A stretch of 29,147 nt of DNA from a virus (IMGVR_UViG_3300023257_000087:1-29147); one strand, 5' to 3'; counted from the stretch's first letter, positions 1-8,445 are shown. Notes: generated by a model from the letters alone, not told the origin. Translations and numbers: made by a program.

Positions 1-921
1 AAGAATAGTAGGAGCAGACGGAGTGTACTTCGGGATACCATAAACGCTGGACAGCGAGTTGGGTTCCTTGATGTGGAGAAGCTTGGTTGCATGCTCCCCA
101 AATGGAACCGGACCCCCGTCGCCCACTTCCTCGAAAGTCTTTGAGCTACGGGCAGTTCCATCATCAAAGAACTTTCGGAAATAAACCTTCTTGCCTCGGG
201 ACATCTGGATGAAGCGGTCTTTCTTGACCCCAACCCATATGTTAGTAGGGTCAGCAATGTGGATGGCGGTTACTTTACCCGACGCATCCTCCACTATCTC
301 AAGGAAACACTCGCCTAATTCCTGCCACTTCAGCACGAATTCATACATGATGTCTACGAAGTCCAACTCGTCTGGGGATATGAAGTTAAGCCACTTGATG
401 AGGCTCAACTTCTGTTCCTTATAGGCGGTGGTCTCAGCATCATCATAGTCTGAAACACGTATATGCGGGTGTAGATAGGGGTCTACCCTAACACCCAACC
501 TAACGGAGTTACTGGCAACAGCTTCCGAACAGCTTCGAAGCCTCTGGTTCATCTCAACCAAGGATGCGAGCACCGACTGGTCATAAGGCTTCTTGATGTA
601 CTCACCATATGAAGTGGCCTCAATCTGCTGGGACTCAGGAAGGTCCGCCACCCTGAGCAATGGAAGCATGTCCTTCTTTCCATTCTTTTCCATCCAGCCC
701 TCAAAATCTGAATCCTTGACCCTTCGAAGGCCTCTTTCCTTTCGGTACTGAGACCGAAGCTTCTGCTGGTCCCTGTAGATAGTAGAGAGGTTACAGCGTC
801 TCCGTTCCCTTGTACTGAATCGGTTGAGTGAGAAGTCCTGCATCAAAGTATCAGATGCAGTCTTTCCCCCGCCAACTAGAAAAGCCCTCGAAAGTTCCTT
901 ACCCTCGCCCTGTATGCCCAT
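1..921 (-). CDS. Portal protein (C-terminus cut by window end)
   Basis: The portal forms the dodecameric ring at the capsid vertex through which DNA is packaged and the tail attaches. The frame is open from an ATG at 921 to base 1, giving 307 residues without a stop, so the C-terminal part is missing. I call it from its place directly after the large terminase and from a late segment typical of phage portals (LLHIKEPNSLSSVYGIPKY, near residues 280-300), where a histidine and a following YGIP mark the core. The N-terminal 100 residues are basic. A GGAAGGA ribosome binding site lies 7 bases before the ATG, and the start overlaps the terminase end by 23 bases. The segment match is by eye; the family is well supported by synteny. 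Confidence 0.82.
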   Translation of the reverse strand, partial: MGIQGEGKELSRAFLVGGGKTASDTLMQDFSLNRFSTRERRRCNLSTIYRDQQKLRSQYRKERGLRRVKDSDFEGWMEKNGKKDMLPLLRVADLPESQQIEATSYGEYIKKPYDQSVLASLVEMNQRLRSCSEAVASNSVRLGVRVDPYLHPHIRVSDYDDAETTAYKEQKLSLIKWLNFISPDELDFVDIMYEFVLKWQELGECFLEIVEDASGKVTAIHIADPTNIWVGVKKDRFIQMSRGKKVYFRKFFDDGTARSSKTFEEVGDGGPVPFGEHATKLLHIKEPNSLSSVYGIPKYTPSAPTIL

Positions 922-2758
922 GCTTTGTCCTTCCACCAAGTAGTATGGCTCTCCCGCCCCCACTCTTATTGCCTGTCTTTAAGCGGTCGTGGGGTGGTGG
1001 GAAATGTCCACAGCGTATGGCGTTGAAAACGGCTCCTGCCCAAGCGTCTGACAGGTCCTTACTCCCCTTGCGTGGGTGGTCATACTTACCCTTCCGCCTC
1101 TCAAGGTCCCTAAGTTCCCTAACCGCAATAGGCTGGAGGTAGTAATCATTTCTCCCTGCTCTGATGGTCTGTATCAACTCATCATAGGGGTTTGTTGTAA
1201 CCTCTGTAGATAGTATACCTGTCTTATACCCTTTGTCCTTGAGTCGCTGTAAAAGATAACTGGATTGGTGCTTGTCTGCGGTAATCGCACCGAAGTCAAA
1301 CCCCAAAATGTCATGCAAATACATAATCCAGTCTAAAACATAGTCATGTTTCAGTTCATTCTCAGGTGTTCCCTGCCACCTAACGAACAAGTCAGTGAAT
1401 ACGAACGGCTCCCCGTCCTCACCAAAACTTGAGACATGGGCAATACACATAGCCGCCGCATCACCCTTCTCCGCAAGGTCCATATGAAGTCCATGCCAAG
1501 CTAGACTCGTCCGCCCAAACCAAGGGGGAAGAAAGGCCTTTGGTGGATGTGGTATCAGGACTGGAACAGGAGAGTCTTTCAGTATTTCCTGTATCGGGTC
1601 CAGACGCTCAAGGTTAGCTCCTACCTCTACCAGAGTAGGGTCAACAATGACTCGACCCACGGCGGAGGAAGGGTACCCGGCCAAGTCTCGTTTCGCTATC
1701 TCGGGTTCCTTCTTGAACCTTTTGTAATAGTCCATGGGAACAGGAATTATACCCGGTTGTCCCTTGAACCTGTCCGGTACAATGTCCAGACGGTGCAGAT
1801 GGAAGTAGAAGCAAGGGTCCTTTTCTGGGTCAAACTCGGGCATTGTTGAAGCCCACAAAGGACGACGGGTGATTATGTAGGCGTCTGGTTCATCCTGTGA
1901 ATCCTCAGCGTGTCTCTCTAGGAAGTCCCTCTCGTGCTTAGGGTTACCTGCTATAACCAAGAGACCCTGCCGCTTGAACCGTGATTCAATACGAGAGTCA
2001 AGAGTAGCATAAACTACTTCGGCTTGGTCATTTAGCTCGGAACCCCCAGAAAGACTGGCGTCCTGTGTATCTTCGAACAGTGTGGCCTCGTCAATTGCAC
2101 CCATGATAATGTTGTAACCAACAGCGGCATACTCACTTGAAGAACCCGGAATGATGTAGACATTCTTGTACACCCTGTCCTCAAGCCCCCGGAACCCCTC
2201 AGGACGTGGGTCAAACTGAAGCTCCGTTTTGACATTGGAGTTGGGAGGGTAGTGTTCCTTAAACCATGGGGAGTTGGCAACCTTGGCTCCGACCTCACTG
2301 TAGATAACCTTGCGAGCATTCTTCTCGGTCACAGCCATGAGGATACAAGCCAGCTTACTCCCCTTTGCGAGCTTCGGCTGGCCCGGAACCTTGAGGCTGT
2401 TGAAGTATGCAATTGGGTCTCTCAGGCAGAGGAGCTTGTAGGTCATGTACAGGGCCATGATAGCCTCACGGAAGGTCTTGCCTGTACCCACGGCTTCGCT
2501 GAAGATAGCATAGTTGTACACTGGGGCAACTCGCTTTGGGTCATCCCCAAATATCTTCTTGAGGTCATATAAGACATTGGGGCGCACGGAGTCAGCCAGA
2601 TTCAGGTATGAAGGGGAGACAATGAAAGTTACAATGTCAACAGGTTGGTATTCCCAAACAACTTCTCGCATGTGAATATCGTACCCCACCTCTTCAAGAA
2701 GCTGGTTGGCAACATCTTCCAGTGTAATCAGAGGCTTCTTACTGCGGTCCTTGCTCAT
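899..2758 (-). CDS. terL: Terminase large subunit (ATPase and nuclease)
   Basis: This is the packaging motor: it cuts concatemeric DNA and pumps it through the portal using ATP. The protein has 619 residues. The N-terminal ATPase shows a Walker A-type loop AVGTGKT (residues 89-95) and a Walker B with the catalytic acid, IIMGAIDEA (217-225). The C-terminal RNase H-fold nuclease keeps its acidic residues: D427 in HMDLAEKGD, D495 in AITADKH, and D568/D571 in SKDLSDAWAG near the end. Length and domain order fit the family. The ATG at 2758 overlaps the stop of the upstream gene by 4 bases (ATGA), which suggests translational coupling. The portal gene follows, as in most tailed phages. Confidence 0.93.
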   Translation of the reverse strand: MSKDRSKKPLITLEDVANQLLEEVGYDIHMREVVWEYQPVDIVTFIVSPSYLNLADSVRPNVLYDLKKIFGDDPKRVAPVYNYAIFSEAVGTGKTFREAIMALYMTYKLLCLRDPIAYFNSLKVPGQPKLAKGSKLACILMAVTEKNARKVIYSEVGAKVANSPWFKEHYPPNSNVKTELQFDPRPEGFRGLEDRVYKNVYIIPGSSSEYAAVGYNIIMGAIDEATLFEDTQDASLSGGSELNDQAEVVYATLDSRIESRFKRQGLLVIAGNPKHERDFLERHAEDSQDEPDAYIITRRPLWASTMPEFDPEKDPCFYFHLHRLDIVPDRFKGQPGIIPVPMDYYKRFKKEPEIAKRDLAGYPSSAVGRVIVDPTLVEVGANLERLDPIQEILKDSPVPVLIPHPPKAFLPPWFGRTSLAWHGLHMDLAEKGDAAAMCIAHVSSFGEDGEPFVFTDLFVRWQGTPENELKHDYVLDWIMYLHDILGFDFGAITADKHQSSYLLQRLKDKGYKTGILSTEVTTNPYDELIQTIRAGRNDYYLQPIAVRELRDLERRKGKYDHPRKGSKDLSDAWAGAVFNAIRCGHFPPPHDRLKTGNKSGGGRAILLGGRTKHGHTGRG

Positions 2759-3495
2759 TGCTTAACCTTCTTCGGTGGGACAATTAAATCCTTCACCCCT
2801 TCATAAGAAGTAGACTCAGGAATTACCTCATAGTCCGCATCCTCAACTGCCTGCTCCTCAGGATGAGAGAAAAGCCTCTTGTGAATCATGGCCATGTCCT
2901 CTTCAATGACCGGATACCGTTCTTGGAATTCCTTGAAGCGGTGGAAGATGTTAACCCGACTAGGTCTATCCACCCCCTCTTCAACCATAGCGGCAACGAA
3001 GGCACTCAGCATACCAGAAAGAACCGCGGAGTGCTTCTGAATCGAAATGTACTCCTGCCGTGCTCTGGATTCCTTTATCTTTTCCTGTTTCTCCATTTGC
3101 TCGACCAACGTCTTGGCTACCTTGGACAGGTTACCCAGCATTTTGATACGAGTAAATGAGTTGTTCACCTTTTGAATAGCGACTGTGGCATCCTTAGCAA
3201 GCTGTGGAAAACCTTCAGTAACCTCGACGGCATCAGCAACCCGGACCAGTTCGACCTGCTGTTCACGCAGGTGAGCCATCTCCTCTTCAATACGTTCTAT
3301 CAGCGAGTAAGTGTAGGCTATCGCAATACGAGCATCATCAAGGGCAAGTTCCCCAGTCTCGTAGTTCTTGATAGCGGAGAGAATCCTTGTACGGTCCCCA
3401 ACCGATATGCCGGGGATGACTTCGGCGTCTCGCTCTGATACACGAATGCGTTTGTCCTTATTGAGGACTCGCTCAGCGGGTGTTCCTTTGGGCAT
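2755..3495 (-). CDS. Possible small terminase subunit; helical protein
   Basis: The function is not recognised from sequence alone. The protein has 246 residues and is largely helical and charged, with likely coiled coil across the central part (around residues 80-150). It sits immediately before the large terminase, with a 4-base overlap, which is the usual place of the DNA-recognising small subunit. The N-terminal part contains a segment that could be a helix-turn-helix (around residues 25-60, including GISVGDRTRILSAIKNYE), but this is weak. The ATG at 3495 has AAAGGAG five bases upstream; a GTG seven codons earlier lacks such a site. A 46-base gap before the gene holds a promoter candidate. 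A scaffold or an unrelated hypothetical protein is also possible. Confidence 0.6.
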   Translation of the reverse strand: MPKGTPAERVLNKDKRIRVSERDAEVIPGISVGDRTRILSAIKNYETGELALDDARIAIAYTYSLIERIEEEMAHLREQQVELVRVADAVEVTEGFPQLAKDATVAIQKVNNSFTRIKMLGNLSKVAKTLVEQMEKQEKIKESRARQEYISIQKHSAVLSGMLSAFVAAMVEEGVDRPSRVNIFHRFKEFQERYPVIEEDMAMIHKRLFSHPEEQAVEDADYEVIPESTSYEGVKDLIVPPKKVKQ

Positions 3496-3517
3496 GTAAA
3501 CTCCTTTCAGCCACACA

Positions 3518-3536
3518 CTTATATACTCAGGGGGTG
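3518..3536 (-). promoter_or_regulatory. Candidate late promoter before packaging genes
   Basis: In the 46-base gap between the HIRAN-like gene and the small-terminase candidate the minus strand reads CCCCTGAGTATATAAG, ending 22 bases before the ATG. The TGAG-TATA-YAA arrangement recurs in the gap before 27693, and a shorter TGAGGTA recurs before 27199. TATATAAG also resembles the single-box late promoters of T4-like phages (TATAAATA). The assignment is inferred from position and similarity only. Confidence 0.35.
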
Positions 3537-3541
3537 ACCTA

Positions 3542-3961
3542 CTATTTACTAACCCAAAACTCTAGTACTGCACCATAAATTACCTTCGAACTGCCCGTAA
3601 TCTTGGTGATGCATCCTTTGAGGGGCAAATCTCGAAGCACGGCATTGAGTTCAGAGCCATTGTAGTGCTGTCGTAAACATGGCTCGTCGAACAAGGCGGT
3701 GACATGCGCCTTCAATGGAATGTACCCAACATCAGCACCATCCAGAGACTCCCGTAAAGGACCCTCTAACTCGGCTCCAATGAGGTCCACCCGCAGAGCT
3801 ATCTCATCCCCTTTGTTGAAAGGGTTGTCTGGCTCCGGGGTGATGTGTACCTCTATTCCACCCTCACTCTTAACCAGTGCTTTCAGTTGGTCCAGTATCC
3901 TCTGCCTTGGTACCTTCGCTACTGTCGAGGGGAAGGTCGTTCCCGACAGCTTCACTCGCAT
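3542..3961 (-). CDS. HIRAN-like domain protein
   Basis: A small protein of 139 residues from the ATG at 3961. It resembles the HIRAN domain, a beta-barrel that binds 3' ends of DNA in HLTF/Rad5-type repair proteins. The matching features are an initial strand LSGTTF (5-10), then the acidic/Asn segment EPDNPFNKGDEIAL (43-56), then GADVGYIPLKAH (75-86), corresponding to the family pattern P-x-N-P-x-D...A-I-x-V...G-Y-I-P. No helicase or nuclease is attached, so it would act as a stand-alone DNA-end binder or an adaptor. It overlaps the SEC-C gene by 92 bases in another frame. Possible earlier starts (ATG at 4006) would lengthen the overlap. GGGGA lies 6 bases before the chosen ATG. The domain call is moderate. 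Confidence 0.5.
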   Translation of the reverse strand: MRVKLSGTTFPSTVAKVPRQRILDQLKALVKSEGGIEVHITPEPDNPFNKGDEIALRVDLIGAELEGPLRESLDGADVGYIPLKAHVTALFDEPCLRQHYNGSELNAVLRDLPLKGCITKITGSSKVIYGAVLEFWVSK

Positions 3962-4412
3962 TGGTTTCCCCGTCAGGGCATACAACCTCAGGGCTTCCTT
4001 GTCCATCCTCTGTCGCCTTTCTCTTGGCCTCCTCAGCTTGTCTCTCCAAGGCTTCAAGCCGCAACATCGCCATATGACGACCAAGATTCTGTTGAGCACA
4101 ATTATTTGCCGTACAAAGCTTTACGAATCGCTTCCCCTCAGCAATGTGATAGCCTGTATGTCCTCGTCCCATACAACCCTTGCAGTTAGGGTTTGCGAAC
4201 TCGCTAAGCTTCTCACTTTGCTCCCCTGTATCAACTTCTGTAGAAACCATACAGCACTTCTTGAACTTCTTTCCGCTCCCACAGAGGCAAAGCTCATTCC
4301 GCCCGACCTTACGAACATTCCGCACCAGAGTAGAACCCCCCTTGCGGGAATGCTTCTCGACGTACATCGGAATGGGAGTCTCTTCCGTTCTGGCTACCAC
4401 TTTCTGTTCCAT
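3870..4412 (-). CDS. SEC-C zinc-motif protein
   Basis: A 180-residue protein with a textbook SEC-C motif near the N-terminus: GRNELCLCGSGKKFKKCC, with C42, C44, C53 and C54, as in the SecA C-terminus, which binds zinc and contacts SecB or ribosomes. A second cysteine group follows: CKGCMGRGHTGY and then CTANNC, a C-x2-C-x-G-x-G arrangement that recalls DnaJ-type zinc ribbons. The C-terminal third is acidic and rich in Glu, Ser and Gly, probably disordered. The ATG at 4412 shares its A with the upstream stop (TAATG) and has GAGGTG 7 bases before it; the in-frame GTG at 4421 is less likely. The role in the phage is unknown; an adaptor to a host or phage complex is a guess. Confidence 0.8.
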   Translation of the reverse strand: MEQKVVARTEETPIPMYVEKHSRKGGSTLVRNVRKVGRNELCLCGSGKKFKKCCMVSTEVDTGEQSEKLSEFANPNCKGCMGRGHTGYHIAEGKRFVKLCTANNCAQQNLGRHMAMLRLEALERQAEEAKRKATEDGQGSPEVVCPDGETNASEAVGNDLPLDSSEGTKAEDTGPTESTG

Positions 4413-5206
4413 TAGTAGCACCTCGGTATTCTAACGTCTATGCCCATGAATATCTTCAACAGGCTTCGGATATCCCCCTCTTTGATGTAGGGGAGCATCC
4501 TGTGGAACATACTATTAGGTGGCAAAGCTTTCAACCCAGCCTCAAGGTCAAGGGAAGGAGCCTTATCAACGTACTCCATTCGCATGGTGACCTTGGCATG
4601 GTCTATCACTTGGCCAGCACTACGCAGGGACAACTCATAGAGCTTCACCAAACGCTTTTGAAGCTTACCAAAGCCCTCCTCTTCGAACCCCATGTCCTGA
4701 ATCCAGTGAAGAGCATACTCGTAAGCCTTTTGTTTCTGACCAGTAAACAGGTCAGCCACTCGTACCACTGTGAAATCCTGAAGAACCACACCCATGTTCT
4801 GGAGAAAAGCTGTGTTCACCCGGTCATAGCTGGTGATATTGCTTGTGACCTTGGACTCTCTCTTGAGTACAGTACGACACTGGTTGGCCACGGTCCTTCG
4901 GAAGTAACCCCCAATGGTTCCTTTGACGTTCCCTCGCCATGAAGAGATAGCCTTGGTCACTTTGATAAGGCACTCTTGCATAACATCATTGAAAAAATCC
5001 TCATAAGAGGGGACAAACGTCTGCACAACTGAGGTTATCATGGAGTATAGCTCCGTGATAATTGCCTCTTTCACATGCAATTGTTCCGCAGAACCGTCAT
5101 GAAGCTGATGAAACTTGATGAGCAAGTCCAAAGTTACCTGCTCATTTATCTGCTTCTCCAGCCCGGTCTCAGTCTGGGATTCCTCTACTGTAGTGTCGGT
5201 GTCCAT
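4412..5206 (-). CDS. Sigma-factor-like protein (region 2 similarity)
   Basis: A 264-residue protein with a segment resembling sigma-70 region 2, which binds core RNA polymerase and melts the -10 element. Residues about 45-120 carry the pattern: a helix ending in FVPSYEDFFNDVMQECLIKV (64-83), where the D-V-x-Q-E core is typical, followed by AISSWRG and GYFRRTVANQCRTVLKRES, matching the F-x-x-Y/W...R-x-x-x-N-x-x-R-x-x-x-R part. A convincing region 4 is not obvious, which would parallel short late sigma factors such as T4 gp55. Of two adjacent ATGs the second (5206) is better spaced from AAAGGA. It lies 10 bases after the reductase and just before two zinc or DNA-binding-type genes. A generic helical protein remains possible. 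Confidence 0.55.
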   Translation of the reverse strand: MDTDTTVEESQTETGLEKQINEQVTLDLLIKFHQLHDGSAEQLHVKEAIITELYSMITSVVQTFVPSYEDFFNDVMQECLIKVTKAISSWRGNVKGTIGGYFRRTVANQCRTVLKRESKVTSNITSYDRVNTAFLQNMGVVLQDFTVVRVADLFTGQKQKAYEYALHWIQDMGFEEEGFGKLQKRLVKLYELSLRSAGQVIDHAKVTMRMEYVDKAPSLDLEAGLKALPPNSMFHRMLPYIKEGDIRSLLKIFMGIDVRIPRCY

Positions 5207-5216
5207 CATATCCTTT

Positions 5217-7430
5217 CTACCCGCACTTGCTAAAACCGCAGGCGGCGCACATTATACACCCCTCCTCACGGAATGATGTGTGCTGAAAACAGACCGGACA
5301 CCTCTCGCCACGCATGCCCTCATCAGCCATCTTCTTCAGAGTAATAGGGTCTGCGTCCGGTTCAACAATTTCTAGTGACTGCAAGTGTTCCTTCAGAATC
5401 GTACCTATCGCCGCAACAGAACTGGAGATGAACTTCCCATTGTAGAAAGCCCCACAGTCCGCCGTCTCATACTTCAGCAACTTCTCTATGAGGAATTCCC
5501 CTGTGTTCCCACTACGGAAAAGAGCCGTAAGCGTCAAGCACAGAGCGTCAAACCCCGGCTTCTGGGTTGCATCCTCCGTGTTTATGAAAATCTCAAAGGG
5601 AAGCTCTTCGAAGTCATTGATAGTGATGAACAACGCTGGCTTGGCAGGGTTATACTTTATCTTGTAAGTGGTCCCTTCCAAGTGAGGAGGCCTCTTCTTA
5701 GGTACCTTCACCATCTCCTCCGCAATTTCCTCCGCCATTGTCGTAAGCTCCGCCTCGTCATAGAGCAATTCCTCAAACTCATCCCCAAAGGGGTCTGGGG
5801 AGTCGCTGACGGCCTTAATAGCCTCCAGAGACCTACTGCCCTCCCTGTAAACCGTTATGCCCTTCAGGTGCCCTTTCCAAGCTTCCATGAGCAAGGCCTC
5901 AACATCTTCGATTGTGGCCGAGTTAGGAAGGGTCACCGTCTTGGAGATAGCACTGTCTACGAAGGGAGCTATCGCCTTCACTACAGCCAAATGGTCTGCC
6001 GTGGAGAGCACAGACCAATCCGGACCATTTGTACACCGGAAATTTGCCGGAAGGTTATCAGGGGTGTACCCATCGAGAGCCTTGTAGCTAAAGGTATCAC
6101 TTCCAAGTCGCTCCGTGAAAGCAAGAGCAAGAGCGAAATATGGTTCTACCCCACTGGAACACCCGTAAAGCCGAGAGATGGTACCTGTTGGAGGACAAGA
6201 GATTAGCGTTCCATTCCTACGCTTGGGAAGGTCCTTGGGGTCTAGCTCATAGGCTGGGTAGGCCCCGAGAGCAACCCCTAATTCTTCACTAGCCTTATTA
6301 GCAATGTATTGGAGACTGTCAAAGAGGTCACTCAGGTGGTCCAGTGAGGCAGGGTCGTCCCCATATGTAAGACCACTCTTGAAGAGATAGTCCGCAAGAC
6401 CAAATACACCCAAGCCTATGCGTCTCTTGTTCTTAACTTCCTGCTCAATTTCAGGGAGGGGGAAGGTGCTGAGGTCAAGGCAGTTGTCGAGGAAGAGTAC
6501 CGCAGTCTTTATCGTATGTTCCCACTCAGAGAGTTTATGGTCGGGAGCGAAGTGAGACATGTTTATAGCTCCAAGGTCACACATGCCGTACTTCACTAGA
6601 GGAACCTCGCCACAAGGGTTCGTAGCATCTATTTCCTCAATTGCATCCAGAGGATTCAACCTGTTCACTGTAGTAAGGAATAGGACTCCCGGTTCTCCAT
6701 TGGCCCATGCGTTCCCACAGAGCTTCCGGTAAATCTCACGGGCAGGAAGAGTTTTCTCCATAAGACCATTCCATGACATAGTCCAAGGTGTATCATCCTC
6801 AACAGCCTGCATGAAGGCATCAGAAATACCAACCGAGATGTTGTAACTCGTTAAGGCACTCTCTGTTCCTGCCTTGGCATCAATGAATTCCATGGTGTCC
6901 GGGTGGCTTACGTTCAGTACCCCAATTGCGGCTCCCCTGCGGGTTCCTCCCTGAGATATCTGGCAGTTGGCAGAATCGTACACTCGCATGAAAGACACAG
7001 GTCCAGATGAAAAGCCCCCACTGCCCCCGATGGGGCAACCCTTTGGGCGCAGAGGAGAGAAGTTGGTCCCTACTCCACCACCAGAGGCCTCTATCTTGAC
7101 CAGTTCCGTAAGACCCTTGGTAAAGATTCCCTCAAGGCTATCCTCAATGGGTATGACGAAGCAGTTGCCAAGCATCCCGTTCCCCGTACCACCAAGATTT
7201 GCAAGGATGCGGCCACCGGGAAGGAAAGCCCCGGACCTCATCATGTCATGGAAATGTTGTTCCTGTACGTCTTGGGTCCACCCATAGGCTCCGTTATCCA
7301 GTGCGGCGGCTTTGGCAACACGGCGGAGAGCCTCATCGAATGTTTCCAAGGAGCCGTCGGGCTTCCTCTGTGCATAACGGTCCTCAAAGACCTTTTTTGC
7401 ATATGCAGTTTCCAGTAGCAATGTCACCAC
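5217..7430 (-). CDS. nrdJ: Ribonucleotide reductase, class II (adenosylcobalamin)
   Basis: This enzyme reduces ribonucleotides to deoxyribonucleotides with a cobalamin-generated thiyl radical, so it works with or without oxygen and needs no small subunit. The protein has 737 residues. The active-site set is visible: C90 in MLGNCFVIP and C284 in GMCDLGAIN as the redox pair, N271-P-C273-G-E275 holding the thiyl cysteine, and SCPPTGTIS plus GCSSGVEPYF further on. The C-terminal CPVC...GCIMC..CGFSKCG cluster is typical of B12-dependent NrdJ and supplies the reducing cysteines. No nrdB-type or nrdG-type gene is next to it. It starts with GTG (7430 or 7427), after AGAAAGG, and overlaps the nuclease gene by 4-7 bases. 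Confidence 0.95.
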   Translation of the reverse strand: MVTLLLETAYAKKVFEDRYAQRKPDGSLETFDEALRRVAKAAALDNGAYGWTQDVQEQHFHDMMRSGAFLPGGRILANLGGTGNGMLGNCFVIPIEDSLEGIFTKGLTELVKIEASGGGVGTNFSPLRPKGCPIGGSGGFSSGPVSFMRVYDSANCQISQGGTRRGAAIGVLNVSHPDTMEFIDAKAGTESALTSYNISVGISDAFMQAVEDDTPWTMSWNGLMEKTLPAREIYRKLCGNAWANGEPGVLFLTTVNRLNPLDAIEEIDATNPCGEVPLVKYGMCDLGAINMSHFAPDHKLSEWEHTIKTAVLFLDNCLDLSTFPLPEIEQEVKNKRRIGLGVFGLADYLFKSGLTYGDDPASLDHLSDLFDSLQYIANKASEELGVALGAYPAYELDPKDLPKRRNGTLISCPPTGTISRLYGCSSGVEPYFALALAFTERLGSDTFSYKALDGYTPDNLPANFRCTNGPDWSVLSTADHLAVVKAIAPFVDSAISKTVTLPNSATIEDVEALLMEAWKGHLKGITVYREGSRSLEAIKAVSDSPDPFGDEFEELLYDEAELTTMAEEIAEEMVKVPKKRPPHLEGTTYKIKYNPAKPALFITINDFEELPFEIFINTEDATQKPGFDALCLTLTALFRSGNTGEFLIEKLLKYETADCGAFYNGKFISSSVAAIGTILKEHLQSLEIVEPDADPITLKKMADEGMRGERCPVCFQHTSFREEGCIMCAACGFSKCG

Positions 7431-8041
7431 GCCTTTCTCGGAGGGGTCTTAAAGAAATCTGGAATAGTATTTTCCAGCAATGTCTCTAGTCTCGTGAGTT
7501 TTACATATGCCCACTCCGGATTGATGTCAAGTACGTTGACCCAAGCCGTCATCACCTCGCTATGTTCCAAGGCCGAGGAACGGTCCTTGCGGGACCACCT
7601 AAGTGAGTGGGGCAGAACAACTATGGTCTTACCTCGAAGTTGCTCAAAGACAAGCATCGGAGTACGCCCGGAACGCACACAATCCTCACAAACCTGTGTC
7701 CAAAAATTGATAAGGTCTGCGGAAGTATTTGCAGAACGAGAAAGGAACAGGCAGTGCAGGTCAATCTCGCTATGCTTCTTGCACTCAATCGTGAACCGGA
7801 AATTCTCCGGCGTCACAACATCCCCTATGACATCTGAGCGACCGTGCCAACGCAACCCACCAGAGCGAGGTGTCGAATGAAACTCGCCCTCTACCCCGTG
7901 TGCCTCGAAGAATTCCTGAAGTTTCTTAGCAACCTTTCTCTGGAATGAAGTCCCCTTCGCCATATTGTTCTTCGATATCTCCGACCTTTCGGCAGAGGTT
8001 TTCCGTTCTTTGTTCAATTGCGGTCTGTCTTTCTTGGGCAT
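7424..8041 (-). CDS. PD-(D/E)XK family nuclease
   Basis: A 205-residue protein with the core of the PD-(D/E)XK nuclease fold: an N-terminal helix with SFQRKVAKKLQEFFEAHG, then GGLRWHGRSDVIGDVV with D74, then FRFTIECKKH with E86 and K88. This arrangement is seen in resolvase-like, RecB-like and restriction-type phage nucleases; a Holliday-junction or branched-DNA role would suit the recombination neighbours, but the substrate cannot be read off. The ATG at 8041 has GGAGGA 7 bases upstream and gives a 116-base out-of-frame overlap with the upstream gene. A later ATG at 7963 would start exactly at MAKGTSFQRKV, with a weaker ribosome binding site. Confidence 0.75.
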   Translation of the reverse strand: MPKKDRPQLNKERKTSAERSEISKNNMAKGTSFQRKVAKKLQEFFEAHGVEGEFHSTPRSGGLRWHGRSDVIGDVVTPENFRFTIECKKHSEIDLHCLFLSRSANTSADLINFWTQVCEDCVRSGRTPMLVFEQLRGKTIVVLPHSLRWSRKDRSSALEHSEVMTAWVNVLDINPEWAYVKLTRLETLLENTIPDFFKTPPRKAW

Positions 8042-8444
8042 GAGAGTCCTCCTCAGGGGGTGCTGTTGGGTAATCAGGCATGTCATGGATGTCGGAAGGG
8101 TATTTCCCTAAACGTACCATTTCTTCATTGAACATTATACCAGCTACATTGAAGCGACAGGCAGAGAGATGGTCCTCAGAACGGTCACCACAAATGTATG
8201 CGGCAAGGTGACGACAGGCGGAATCGAAGTACCGGGAAGACTTCTGACCTTTCTCCCAGTTTCGCTCGTCATACTTCACTGCCCCGGCCTCATAAAGCTT
8301 TGCATCTCTCCAAATTACATGCCAAGGAAGAAGGTCAAAGCGACCCTTACCCTCTCGGGAATCTCGCTGGCTCCCAGTGTCCATGAGTTCTCGTACACCT
8401 GAGTCCTTGAGTCGAACCTTGTCTACATCCGTGATAGTCGCCAT
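7926..8444 (-). CDS. dATP/dGTP diphosphohydrolase-type domain protein
   Basis: A 172-residue protein that looks like the dATP/dGTP diphosphohydrolase N-terminal family (formerly DUF5664), common in phages. Characteristic stretches are DSREGKGRFDLLPWHVIW (28-45), YEAGAVKYDERNWEKG (51-66), RYFDSACRHLAAYICGD (71-87) and EDHLSACRFNVAGIMFNEEM (90-109), an all-helical arrangement of acidic and His residues that would coordinate metal and phosphates. The family is thought to hydrolyse purine dNTPs to the monophosphate and pyrophosphate, trimming the pool. It lies two genes upstream of the reductase, consistent with pool control. GGAGGGG precedes the ATG by 4 bases. The C-terminal 40 residues are poorly conserved and overlap the nuclease gene. 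Confidence 0.75.
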   Translation of the reverse strand: MATITDVDKVRLKDSGVRELMDTGSQRDSREGKGRFDLLPWHVIWRDAKLYEAGAVKYDERNWEKGQKSSRYFDSACRHLAAYICGDRSEDHLSACRFNVAGIMFNEEMVRLGKYPSDIHDMPDYPTAPPEEDSHAQERQTAIEQRTENLCRKVGDIEEQYGEGDFIPEKGC

Positions 8445-8445
8445 C

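Noticed and set aside
3699-4415. Plus-strand open frame of 238 residues
   Set aside because: It lies opposite the SEC-C and HIRAN-like genes, has no recognisable motif, and would be the only plus-strand gene in the window. It is a shadow.
7926-8444. Evidence of a Z-genome (2-aminoadenine) phage
   Set aside because: The diphosphohydrolase-type protein alone is not enough; no PurZ or DatZ is seen in this window, and the family is widespread in ordinary phages.
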